The notes beneath the pieces were generated by a model that worked only from the letters and a program-made list of their open reading frames with translations, made no database searches and had not been told where the DNA came from. A stretch of 64,000 bases of DNA from an uncultured Clostridia bacterium (GTDB taxonomy: Bacteria > Bacillota > Clostridia > TANB77 > CAG-508). Below are positions 9,765 through 19,114 of this stretch, one piece after another; within the stretch, counting starts at the first letter, position 1, and each line of letters starts with the position of its first letter. The translations under genes were made by a program, and so were the position numbers. The DNA lies in assembly GCA_949443285.1 (NCBI GenBank), contig CASSLW010000008.1, positions 1 through 64,000 of the forward strand, given 5' to 3'.

Positions 9765-10207
9765 AAGCTAATAAATGGGTATTTTTCTAAATCCTTATAG
9801 TTTCGTTATATTGCTTGATACTCTAAGGATTTAATTGTTTCTATACATTTGTGCAGACTTGCAAAAAATTCTTTAATTAGTAACAAATTAGTAACACTAG
9901 CAATTATAAAAATTAACTGCACTTAAAATATAAATTTTCTTTATAATTTCCTTATGCCTTTTTATTATTTCCAATTCTTCTTTGCTAAATAATACTATAT
10001 TTTCCGTAATTCTTTCATTAATAAATTTTTCTACTACATTTTCCATTACTTATTTTTCTCCTTCTACTTCTATTTTGAATACGTACTCTTTTCTTGTAAA
10101 AAATTATATATTATTATTTGTAAAATATAAAAAAACTTATATGAATGTATATAAGTTCTTTATAAAGCTGATTTTTGAAACAACTTTGGGTTTTAGATTT
10201 TTGACGT

Positions 10208-10444
10208 TTAAATCTCTCCTATTCCGCTTATTTCAAATGGTTCAGTCTCAAACAAGTCTAAAATTGTAATACCCAAATTTTGTGCAATTACTAATATTTC
10301 TATAAACAGTATCTTATCTACATCGCTCTCTATCTCTGCAAGTCTATGTCTCTCTATTCCTGTTAGCTCCGAAAGTTCTCTTATACTTATGTTTTTACTT
10401 TCTCTTACTTCTTTTATCTTTAATCTTACTACCATAAAAAACAC
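10208..10444 (-). CDS. XRE-family HTH protein
   Basis: VRLKIKEVRESKNISIRELSELTGIERHRLAEIE. Confidence 0.8.
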   Translation of the reverse strand: MFFMVVRLKIKEVRESKNISIRELSELTGIERHRLAEIESDVDKILFIEILVIAQNLGITILDLFETEPFEISGIGEI

Positions 10445-10476
10445 CTCTAATTTATTATTATTAGAAGTGTTTATTT

Positions 10477-10662
10477 TTATGCAATATCTTCTGCATATTT
10501 AATTATTTCTTTAAAGTTTCTTGTTTCGCTTATGTATTTTAAACTTTCTACATTTAATAATAAGTAGTCTTTTAGTAGCTTGTTGTATTCTTCTTTTGTT
10601 TTAATATTTAGTAGCTTAATTGCTTTTAGAGATTTTTCGTAATATTCTTTCATATACACCAT
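10477..10662 (-). CDS. Small hypothetical prophage protein
   Basis: 61 aa ORF downstream-oriented with HTH gene. Confidence 0.4.
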   Translation of the reverse strand: MVYMKEYYEKSLKAIKLLNIKTKEEYNKLLKDYLLLNVESLKYISETRNFKEIIKYAEDIA

Positions 10663-10951
10663 CTCCTTTTTTTCTAATTATAGCATTTTTTGTAAAATAT
10701 CTGTGTCGAACGGTGTCGAATAATCTAAATTATTTTTATGCTAAAATTTGCCTAAATTTAGCCAAAAATTGGCTCTCGACAATCTGTTTTAAGCCGTTTT
10801 ATTTTTGAGTTCAAGTACTTATATAGCTTGATTTTTGAGCATTTTCTAGTATTTTGAAAAATTTTAATTTTTTTCAAAAAAGTGTTGACAATACGTAACG
10901 TATGGTTTATAATATAATTATAGTTTACAAGAAAGGAGGATTATTTATATT

Positions 10952-11138
10952 ATGAGTATGACACCTAAGGAACTAGTAAGACTTTTGAAGAAAAATGGTT
11001 GGTATGAAGTAAAACAAGAAGGCTCACACTTAAAATTAAAAAAGGAACGGATATCCAAATATAATCGTTCCGATGCACAATAAAGATTTAAAAAAAGGAT
11101 TACTAAACAAATTGCTAAAACAGGCAGGACTTGAATAA
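10952..11138 (+). CDS. hicA: HicA-like mRNA interferase toxin; requires +1 shift at CGG 11048-11050
   Basis: MSMTPKELVRLLKKNGWYEVKQEGSHLKLKKE[G]YPNIIVPMHNKDLKKGLLNKLLKQAGLE; directly upstream of HicB. Confidence 0.87.
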
Positions 11139-11181
11139 GTCCTACCTGAATGTGCATACTATAATATAAAGAGGTGTAATT

Positions 11182-11589
11182 ATGAAAAAGAAAATATTAT
11201 TTACTTACCCTGCAATTTTTACATTAGAAGACGGTGGATATTGGGTTGAATTTGTCGACTTAAAAGGTTGTTTTAGTGATGGCTCTACTTTATCTGAAGC
11301 TATGGAAAATGCAAAAGAAGCTATGGGCTTATTCTTAGAAGATTTGGAAGACTATCCACATTGTACTACTGATATAAAAAGTATTAAATTGGAAGAAAAT
11401 CAAATTGTTTCTTTTGTTACTGTTGATTTAGAAGAACACAAAAGAAAATATGAAAACAAATCTGTTAAAAAGACTTTGTCTATTCCAGCTTGGCTAAATA
11501 CTATGGCAGAAAAAGAAAATGTAAATTTCTCTCAATTATTGCAAAAAGCTTTAATGGATACTTTAAATGTTGACAAAACACAAAAATAA
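11182..11589 (+). CDS. hicB: HicB-family antitoxin
   Basis: YPAIFTLEDGGYWVEFVDLKGCFSDGSTLSEAMENAKEAMGLFLED. Confidence 0.92.
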   Translation: MKKKILFTYPAIFTLEDGGYWVEFVDLKGCFSDGSTLSEAMENAKEAMGLFLEDLEDYPHCTTDIKSIKLEENQIVSFVTVDLEEHKRKYENKSVKKTLSIPAWLNTMAEKENVNFSQLLQKALMDTLNVDKTQK

Positions 11590-11748
11590 TATTATAATTA
11601 ATTCAATAATATAAATAATCCGATATAAGTACGGAAATATAAAAAAGATAGTATCACCAACCACTATCTTTTTTATTTTGTTCAACTAGGCTGAAATTAA
11701 TCAACCTAGTTTTTTTCACTGTAATTTTCATTGAAACTTGCACTGTAA

Positions 11749-12699
11749 TTATATTCTTAAAGTTTGCCCTGGATAAATCAAGTTTGGATTAGCAATATTG
11801 TTTTTTCTTGCAATTTTTTGATATGTAGTATTAAACTTTTTAGCTATTCCACTTAAAGTGTCTCCACTTTTTACGGTATATGTCCTTGTATTATTTTGTG
11901 TAGTCTTACTTGTTCCATTTATTTTTAGAACTTGCCCTGGGTGAATAATGTTTGGATTTGCTATTCCGTTTATTCTAGCTAGCTCCTGATATGTAGTTCC
12001 AAATTTTGCAGCAATACCACTTAATGTATCTCCCGATTTAACAATATAAGTATTTTGTGTTTCTGTTTTTGGTTGTGCAACTGTCTGTGAAACACTTTTA
12101 TTTCCAATTTCAGCCACTAAATCTCTATACATATAATTAGTATCTACATTTCCATTAATTCCACTTATTTTACCGCTAGAACTATTTTGCCATATATCAT
12201 ATTCGCCTTTGTAACAACCTATACCTTTTTTATAGCTTGCTATCCAACAAGTATATCTTTTTTTAAGCTCTTCTTTATTTAGATAATTGTTAAACCAATT
12301 TTGATTAGCATATACACCAGCCCATTTTCCGTTTTGTTCTACTATTGTGTTAAATGCTATACAAATATTAGTTAATACATCTCTTCCGCAATTAGCAATA
12401 CTTGCATCTTCCATATCTATATATACGGGCAATTCTATGTTTTTGCCTTGTAGCTGTTTCGTTGTCCAATTAGCTCCTGCTTTTGCTGTTTCCACAGAAG
12501 TACAATAGCAATATACATATATGCCGACTGGTATCCCTAGTCTTTTGCATTCTGCGTAATTTCTTTCAAACTGCTTGTCTAATGTATGGTTGTTTTTATT
12601 TCCAATCCAGCCAAGTCTTAATATTGCAAAGTTTATGCTATTTTTTGCTATATCCCAATTTATTACTCCATTATGTTCTGATACATCTATTCCAAACAT
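11749..12699 (-). CDS. Endolysin: GH25 lysozyme with two C-terminal LysM domains
   Basis: [17 protein letters not shown]...; two [13 protein letters not shown](A/K)KF repeats. Confidence 0.95.
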   Translation of the reverse strand: MFGIDVSEHNGVINWDIAKNSINFAILRLGWIGNKNNHTLDKQFERNYAECKRLGIPVGIYVYCYCTSVETAKAGANWTTKQLQGKNIELPVYIDMEDASIANCGRDVLTNICIAFNTIVEQNGKWAGVYANQNWFNNYLNKEELKKRYTCWIASYKKGIGCYKGEYDIWQNSSSGKISGINGNVDTNYMYRDLVAEIGNKSVSQTVAQPKTETQNTYIVKSGDTLSGIAAKFGTTYQELARINGIANPNIIHPGQVLKINGTSKTTQNNTRTYTVKSGDTLSGIAKKFNTTYQKIARKNNIANPNLIYPGQTLRI

Positions 12700-12702
12700 A
12701 GT

Positions 12703-13053
12703 TTATTCCTCCTTGTTATTATTTAGTTTTTTCTTTACTTTTTCAGGCAGTGGAACTCCCAGTTTTACACCATTTTCTGCTAAGCTAGATATTTCCATTA
12801 AACATATATACCCCACTGTAAAATACAATATTAGCTCTGTTCCCAACGCAAATTTTGTTAGTATTCCTACTACTATGTATATAAGTTCACCAAATTTTTT
12901 AGATAATCCTGCTCTCATAACTGCACTTTTGAAATTTCCGTCTCTCCAAGCTATTACTAGTCCTGTTAAAACGTCTAAAACTATAAGTGCCATTGGAGCT
13001 AATATAGCCCACCACAAACTTGTAAAATGTATATTTTGTATTAATTCTTCCAT
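12703..13053 (-). CDS. Phage holin family protein
   Basis: MEELIQNIHFTSLWWAILAPMALIVLDVLTGLVIAWRDGNFKSAVMRAGLSKK; adjacent to endolysin. Confidence 0.85.
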   Translation of the reverse strand: MEELIQNIHFTSLWWAILAPMALIVLDVLTGLVIAWRDGNFKSAVMRAGLSKKFGELIYIVVGILTKFALGTELILYFTVGYICLMEISSLAENGVKLGVPLPEKVKKKLNNNKEE

Positions 13054-13057
13054 ATCT

Positions 13058-13462
13058 CTATTCCTCCACTTCTTCCCAGCCTGCTGGATACACATCAGGT
13101 GACCATACACAATTGTCTAATTTGCATATGTATTTCTTATCTTTGTATATTATTTTATCTCCGACATTGTAGCTATCGTGTGCCCCAGTCGGTTGAACAA
13201 ACTCTTTATATCCTTCTTGCTCCGTTGGGTCTTCTGTTTTATCTTTATTTTCTAAAACTTCTAATCTTGCATATATATTATCTAGTTGTTTTTGTATATT
13301 ATAACTATTTTCTGCTTTCGCATTTTGACGAGCTAGGTTGTCTAGCTCTGTCTTTTCTGCTTCTGTTATTCTGTCTTGTATGTACATTTTATCTATTTTG
13401 TACAATATATCTTCTAGTATGTAATCTCTGCTTTCTATTACTGTTTTTATTATATTAAACAT
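13058..13462 (-). CDS. Phage protein with carbohydrate-binding (CBM5/12-like) C-terminus
   Basis: QPTGAHDSYNVGDKIIYKDKKYICKLDNCVWSPDVYPAGWEEV. Confidence 0.75.
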   Translation of the reverse strand: MFNIIKTVIESRDYILEDILYKIDKMYIQDRITEAEKTELDNLARQNAKAENSYNIQKQLDNIYARLEVLENKDKTEDPTEQEGYKEFVQPTGAHDSYNVGDKIIYKDKKYICKLDNCVWSPDVYPAGWEEVEE

Positions 13463-15776
13463 TGTTAATTACCCCCCTTGAAATATTTGCTATTTCATTT
13501 TTTATATAAGCTTCTGTATCTTTTGTGTATTTTACGTTAAATATCGGACTTACTGCATCTGTGCTATATACGTGTGTTCCGCCTTTGTAGCTGTGTAATG
13601 TTTGCTCTATTTCGTTTAAGACTTTTGTTTGTGGTTCTGTGTACGGTAAAACTATTTCTTCTTTTGCTTCTAATATAAATGTTAAAGGTGTACCTTCGTC
13701 ATATTTTTGCTTTAATAACTCGTTTAAGTAAGCATCTGTTATCTCTTTATCTCCTAATGCAGTTACTGGAAAGTGCATATATAAGTTTCCAAGCCTAGTA
13801 ATTACAAAAGTATTCTCTATATTGTAATTGTTGTGTTGTTTTCCCATATTGCAATATCCTTTTGCGTCTGTTTTAATAATACTTGACGTTGCTAAATAAA
13901 ATTGTATAGTAGTTCCCGTACTTTTTATTTGAGTTGCTTTTATGTTTTGTCCATCTACTATAATTTTTCGCATAACATGATGCTCTCCATCTACTCCAAA
14001 ATAATCTCCTCCTAACATTTCTTGTTGAACGGGTACTGTAAATGCTTGTTCTTTGTGTTCTACGTAGTCTGTTGCTATTGCGCCTTTTTCTAGTTGTAAA
14101 TCTGTAAAAGTTAAGCTATCCCCTGCATTTACAACTCCAACTCTTACTGTTATATATTTACAATTCGTTGGTGTTATAGCTGTTAAAATAGATGTTGCCG
14201 AACTTTTAGAACCTAAACTGTTATAATTTTCGTCTGCAAAAAACATATACAATCTTTTGCTTATTGCTGCATCATTAACTTTACAAGAAAAAGTATATTC
14301 GGTGTTTGGTTTTGCAATCATCCCATATTTCGTAATTCTTTCTTTATTCATAGTTCCTTGAAACTTAAATGCAAATGTGCTACTGTAGCAATCATCTCCT
14401 GTCGCTGTTAACTTTATTCCGTTTTCAACTTGCTCTAATGTGCCATGTTCAGCTTTAATATTATTCCACTTACTAAAATCTAGTTTGTTTTTATTTTCTA
14501 CAACAACATTAGCACTACCGTGGTTGTATGTAGACCATTTAACATCTCCATTTTCTTCTTTTAAAACTACTTTAGTTGCATTTTGTAAGTTTCTAGCAGA
14601 TACAATTATGTATTCTGTTGTTTCACTTGTTGTAAATGTTATTATATTTTTTTCTCTTGCTACATTTCTCTTTATAAAACCTGAAATATTTGCATTGCTA
14701 TACTCTCCCACTCCTATCCAATCCGTGTTTTTGTCATTAGTTTCTATAATTTTAAATGTTAGAGTTGCTTTCGGTTTTACTTTTATAAAATCGGTTCTTT
14801 TTTCTCCCATTGTATGTGCTGTAACAAATCTACCCTGGTCGTCTATGTATCCATCTACTAATTCTTCTATATTTAGAATATTTATATCTTGTCCAACTGC
14901 TTCTACCTCGCTTGAAAATCCCAAACTTGGCATAGCTCCATATTTTTCGTATGACTTGTCCTCTGTTCCTTCGTACAGCATATATCTATTTTCATAGTTT
15001 GTTAACGTTCCTGTGTTTTCAGCTGTACCAGTTAATAATGTTATTTCATATGTAGCACCTTCTTTTATAGTTATCGTTTTTTTATTGTCCCTAGAGAATA
15101 TTCTATTAGTTCCACCTTCTGCTGGCCTTTCTGTTATTTGCAAATAAACACCTGTATTTGTAATACTACCGTATTTTTCTTGCCACAAAGTATAAGTTTG
15201 GCCTACTTTTAATACATTTGTGATATTTAATGGTTCAACTATGTTAGCATAATCTCCATTTGGAGTTCCGTTAACAGTTACATATCCACTTTCATTATCT
15301 CCTGTTATAGTTAAATCTTTTTGTGTTTTATAAAGTCTATCTAAATAGTTATATAAGTTATACCCTTCTCTTTTCTCCTGCTCGCTATTCCCACCAATTC
15401 CAAACTCTCTAAATCTAGCATCCGAACTATCTTGTAAGTATAAGCTTTCTCCTTCTGCTTGTCCTTCTAAGCTAGAAGCTTGCAAGTCTTTTTTTGTTGC
15501 TAACAGCTCTGCTTGTAATGCTATTCTTGCTTCTTGCAGTTCTTCTTTACTTGCTTTGTTTAACAATTCTGTATTTATATCTTCCACTGCTTGCTCTGTA
15601 CGTTGTTTTACTAAGTCTATGTTGTCTTCTATTTCTATTACCTTTTCATTTACTTGTCCTGCAAATTCGCCTACTTTATCCCAGTTGTCGTTCATATAAT
15701 TTTCTATATCGAACTGATTTGTATTAGTTGTTACATTGTCGTGTTTTTTAAGTTTTAAATTTGTTGTTTCACTCAT
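13455..15776 (-). CDS. Phage tail/receptor-binding region protein
   Basis: 773 aa, N-term LKLKKHDNVTTNTNQFDIENYMNDNWDKV typical of minor tail proteins; position downstream of tail protease gene. Confidence 0.7.
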   Translation of the reverse strand: MSETTNLKLKKHDNVTTNTNQFDIENYMNDNWDKVGEFAGQVNEKVIEIEDNIDLVKQRTEQAVEDINTELLNKASKEELQEARIALQAELLATKKDLQASSLEGQAEGESLYLQDSSDARFREFGIGGNSEQEKREGYNLYNYLDRLYKTQKDLTITGDNESGYVTVNGTPNGDYANIVEPLNITNVLKVGQTYTLWQEKYGSITNTGVYLQITERPAEGGTNRIFSRDNKKTITIKEGATYEITLLTGTAENTGTLTNYENRYMLYEGTEDKSYEKYGAMPSLGFSSEVEAVGQDINILNIEELVDGYIDDQGRFVTAHTMGEKRTDFIKVKPKATLTFKIIETNDKNTDWIGVGEYSNANISGFIKRNVAREKNIITFTTSETTEYIIVSARNLQNATKVVLKEENGDVKWSTYNHGSANVVVENKNKLDFSKWNNIKAEHGTLEQVENGIKLTATGDDCYSSTFAFKFQGTMNKERITKYGMIAKPNTEYTFSCKVNDAAISKRLYMFFADENYNSLGSKSSATSILTAITPTNCKYITVRVGVVNAGDSLTFTDLQLEKGAIATDYVEHKEQAFTVPVQQEMLGGDYFGVDGEHHVMRKIIVDGQNIKATQIKSTGTTIQFYLATSSIIKTDAKGYCNMGKQHNNYNIENTFVITRLGNLYMHFPVTALGDKEITDAYLNELLKQKYDEGTPLTFILEAKEEIVLPYTEPQTKVLNEIEQTLHSYKGGTHVYSTDAVSPIFNVKYTKDTEAYIKNEIANISRGVINNV

Positions 15777-15779
15777 TTG

Positions 15780-16202
15780 TTACACCTCCGTTATCAGATT
15801 TGCGTTGTAATAATCTTCTTTTACATATATAACTATGCATTTTAGTGTTTTCGTTAAATTTGAAGCAAATTGATTATGTACCATAGCTGTAATATTTTCT
15901 CCATACTTGCTATATGTGACCAAAAATTGGTCTCCATAGCCATTCTCATTCGCTATACAGCCTAAATACGTATATCCCTCTATATCACTAAAACTCCCCA
16001 TTGCCACAGCTTTAGAACTTGTGCCGTTCATCGTTACTTCTTTTTCATATTTCTTAAATTTAAAAATACTATTTACCTTTGTTTCTAATGTGTTTACACT
16101 GTCCTGTACTCCACCAATTGCATTCTCTATTCCTGTTTGCATTGCATTTAAATTTGTATCATTTATCGGTGTCACGCCGTTTTCAAAATTAAAATATGAC
16201 AT
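15780..16202 (-). CDS. Small tail-associated protein
   Basis: MSYFNFENGVTPINDTNLNAMQTGIENAI; position in tail module. Confidence 0.55.
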   Translation of the reverse strand: MSYFNFENGVTPINDTNLNAMQTGIENAIGGVQDSVNTLETKVNSIFKFKKYEKEVTMNGTSSKAVAMGSFSDIEGYTYLGCIANENGYGDQFLVTYSKYGENITAMVHNQFASNLTKTLKCIVIYVKEDYYNANLITEV

Positions 16203-16203
16203 C

Positions 16204-18714
16204 TTATTTCGCCTCCAGTTCTTCTACTCTTTTTTCTAATAATTTATTTTTTTCTGTTAATTCCTGTATTGCTTTATAAGCTACTGAAATCATAGAGTAT
16301 GTATCTACCCCAACTTCTTTTCCTTCACTATCTATCGCTGTTATTTCACTAGAGTATCTATAATCCTTCCCAATAACAAATCCTATGTGTTTTTTATCTT
16401 CGTCGTTTTGAGATTTTAAATTATATTTGTATATTTCTGTATTATTTACGATATCTAATCCACTTTGTAGATTTTCAAAATTTTTCTTGCCATCTGCTAA
16501 AGATGTTTGTGTTAATGATGGAGTAGATATGTGGTCTGGAAACATTGTTGAAGAACCTATGTTTATAGCATCTGCTGTCATTGCAGCACTAGAACCATTT
16601 TTATTTACTCCTATTGCATCGCAAACCATATATGCCATATATCCTGTATTCTTTGAATTATCTCTAAATACTCTAACTCCATCTAATGTTGTATTTCCCC
16701 ACATTTTTAGATTTCCGCCGTCTATACTAGCATCCTTTACAGTTGCATTAGTACAACTCATATTTCCATTTTCATCAACATTAAAATTGTTACTAGAAAT
16801 TTTTATATGTTTACCTGAAATGTTAATTGTATTTCCAGACAATAAATTCAAAATATCATTTGCTGACAGCTCGATTTTATTAGCATTTATTCCGACCGCT
16901 TCAGCAGATTGATTAATTTTTGAAATAACTTCATTTTCATCTACCTTCTTTCTAACTTCCATATTTATTTCGTTAGCCGTTTGCGTTATAGAAGACTTCA
17001 TCTCTACTTTTGATGCATATACATTTGTTAAGCTATTTTTTATTGCAAATCTTGCTTTTAGTTTTGCTGTATAATTTTTAACAGCTATTGTATTTGTTCC
17101 TTCTTGAAGTGGTATTTTTAGCTCTCCTAAATCTTCTATTGTTTCTGTTGCTTTAACTGTTCCGTTTTTATCTATTCTTCTTATTACTTTTGCTTGTCTA
17201 TTTTCTAAAACAAATTCATCACATACGTCTGCATTTTGCCTTAATACATCTATTATGCCTAATTCATAAACTTTATCATTTACAACAATTCTACTATCTC
17301 CATATGGGTACAAGTCATTAGAAGGATATAAATTGTCGCTTGGATACAAATAGTCAAATACTGTATTGTTTCCATATATGTGTAGTTCTAATAAATCCCC
17401 TTCCATACAGTTTCCTAGTGCTATTGTCTTTATTCCCTCTACTGTATTTGTTACATCCTCTATTTGCTCTACTCTATTTGTTATTGCATCTATCGTTTGT
17501 TCGTGTTGCGTTAGTTTTTGTGAGTTTTCTGTTGTTTCTTCTATTAAATCTCGAATAATTCCTTCGTGTTTTAGTGCCATCCTCTCTGTTTTCAAAGCCT
17601 TTTTTTGTTCTTTTGTTGTTACTTTATATTCTGTTGTAGTAACTTCAGGAATTTTAGCTTCCATTTCTCCCAAAATACCGGTATTTATAGTTACTCTTGC
17701 ACTTAAATATATTGTTTTATATGGGCTATTTTCTCGGTCTTTTACAACTAACACATCGCAGGGTTCTAGCCACATTAACCCTAAATTAGAAGCCTCACAA
17801 GCATAATATTCTAATCCTTTTATTTGTTCTAGCATATCGTCTATTAGTTCTTCTCGATTTGCGTCTAAAAACTCATTTTCATCAAATCTTATTTCGCATC
17901 TACCATTACTTGTAATGCTTTCTTGTTCTACCGCTTCTATATTGTCTTCTACAGCACCTCTGCCTAAAACTAGAGCATTGACGGGACCAAACTTGTCACC
18001 TATTACTAATTCAGACAAGTAGCTTGTGTCTAGTTCTTGTACAACTTCCCCAATTTTACAAAGATATAACTTGTTGTCCTTTATGAATATTGTGGTTTCT
18101 GTCGTTTCAGCTATTTTTTCTAAAACGTCTCTATATGTTAGTTGCTGTACTGTGAAAAAATCTTCGTTGACTATTAAATTTGCATTATAAAAGTCCGTAG
18201 AGTATAATTCTACTCCACAGACTTCGCACATTTTAATTAATAATTGTTTTAGTGTACATGGATATGTTATTTTTAAGTCGCTTTGCTTAAATCGCACCAT
18301 AAAATTTATCATTTTATCATATCCAGTTACCACTAATTCTTCTTTATTTTTATCGTCTTCTACATCTTTAATGTAATATTCACCCATATTAACATATTCA
18401 AATTCATTTTCAACTAATAATCCATATTCAAATATTATATTTTTCCCTTTTATTTCACTTGCATTTTTTACCGTTATTTCTATCTGCTGCATTATAGTCT
18501 TAAAAAACTCACCGTCAAAGCTATATACTAATTCTTTTGCGATTACTTGCTTTCTTGCACATAGTTTGTACAAAGGTATTGCATTGAATATATTTGCTGG
18601 CATTAAATGTATTTCCTGTACTGTTAATTCCCCATTATTTATAGAGAGTTTTAAATCTTGTTGTTTTACTTTTTTGGACAATTCCTTAAATTGCTCACTT
18701 ACTTGTTTACTCAT
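16204..18714 (-). CDS. Phage tail spike / endopeptidase-type protein
   Basis: 836 aa; C-term IGFVIGKDYRYSSEI...AYKAIQELTEKNKLLEKRVEELE; tail-fibre intramolecular chaperone-like end. Confidence 0.72.
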   Translation of the reverse strand: MSKQVSEQFKELSKKVKQQDLKLSINNGELTVQEIHLMPANIFNAIPLYKLCARKQVIAKELVYSFDGEFFKTIMQQIEITVKNASEIKGKNIIFEYGLLVENEFEYVNMGEYYIKDVEDDKNKEELVVTGYDKMINFMVRFKQSDLKITYPCTLKQLLIKMCEVCGVELYSTDFYNANLIVNEDFFTVQQLTYRDVLEKIAETTETTIFIKDNKLYLCKIGEVVQELDTSYLSELVIGDKFGPVNALVLGRGAVEDNIEAVEQESITSNGRCEIRFDENEFLDANREELIDDMLEQIKGLEYYACEASNLGLMWLEPCDVLVVKDRENSPYKTIYLSARVTINTGILGEMEAKIPEVTTTEYKVTTKEQKKALKTERMALKHEGIIRDLIEETTENSQKLTQHEQTIDAITNRVEQIEDVTNTVEGIKTIALGNCMEGDLLELHIYGNNTVFDYLYPSDNLYPSNDLYPYGDSRIVVNDKVYELGIIDVLRQNADVCDEFVLENRQAKVIRRIDKNGTVKATETIEDLGELKIPLQEGTNTIAVKNYTAKLKARFAIKNSLTNVYASKVEMKSSITQTANEINMEVRKKVDENEVISKINQSAEAVGINANKIELSANDILNLLSGNTINISGKHIKISSNNFNVDENGNMSCTNATVKDASIDGGNLKMWGNTTLDGVRVFRDNSKNTGYMAYMVCDAIGVNKNGSSAAMTADAINIGSSTMFPDHISTPSLTQTSLADGKKNFENLQSGLDIVNNTEIYKYNLKSQNDEDKKHIGFVIGKDYRYSSEITAIDSEGKEVGVDTYSMISVAYKAIQELTEKNKLLEKRVEELEAK

Positions 18715-19112
18715 ACTTTTTGTGGCCTCCTATCTATTGCAGTTAAAACTACACTAAATTCATTCCAGTATCCCCCACAAGCCAGTGGGCTAGATTTTAT
18801 TGCTTGTCCATTATAAAAGTCTTCTGTAAATAAATCCCCTTGCTTATAATTCCCCATATCTTTCTCTAAAGCAAATTTAACCCCTCCTAAAAAGGGGTGT
18901 TCAAGTAGTTTTTTTATTAAATTAAATTCACTATCTGTCACTTTTCCAAATTTTATCTCTAATGTTGTGAAGTACCCAATAAAAGTTCCACTATAATGCC
19001 CGTCTATAGCATTCCTTCCTGTTCCATCTCCCCATAAAGGCTCTGGACCAGGAACAATATCTATAATTCCTGGTATTTCTACATTGTCAACTATTAATTT
19101 TGGTTCATACAT
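18711..19112 (-). CDS. Distal tail-like protein
   Basis: YEPKLIVDNVEIPGIIDIVPGPEPLWGDGTGRNAIDG...GDLFTEDFYNG; between tape measure and tail spike. Confidence 0.7.
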   Translation of the reverse strand: MYEPKLIVDNVEIPGIIDIVPGPEPLWGDGTGRNAIDGHYSGTFIGYFTTLEIKFGKVTDSEFNLIKKLLEHPFLGGVKFALEKDMGNYKQGDLFTEDFYNGQAIKSSPLACGGYWNEFSVVLTAIDRRPQKV

Positions 19113-19114
19113 AT

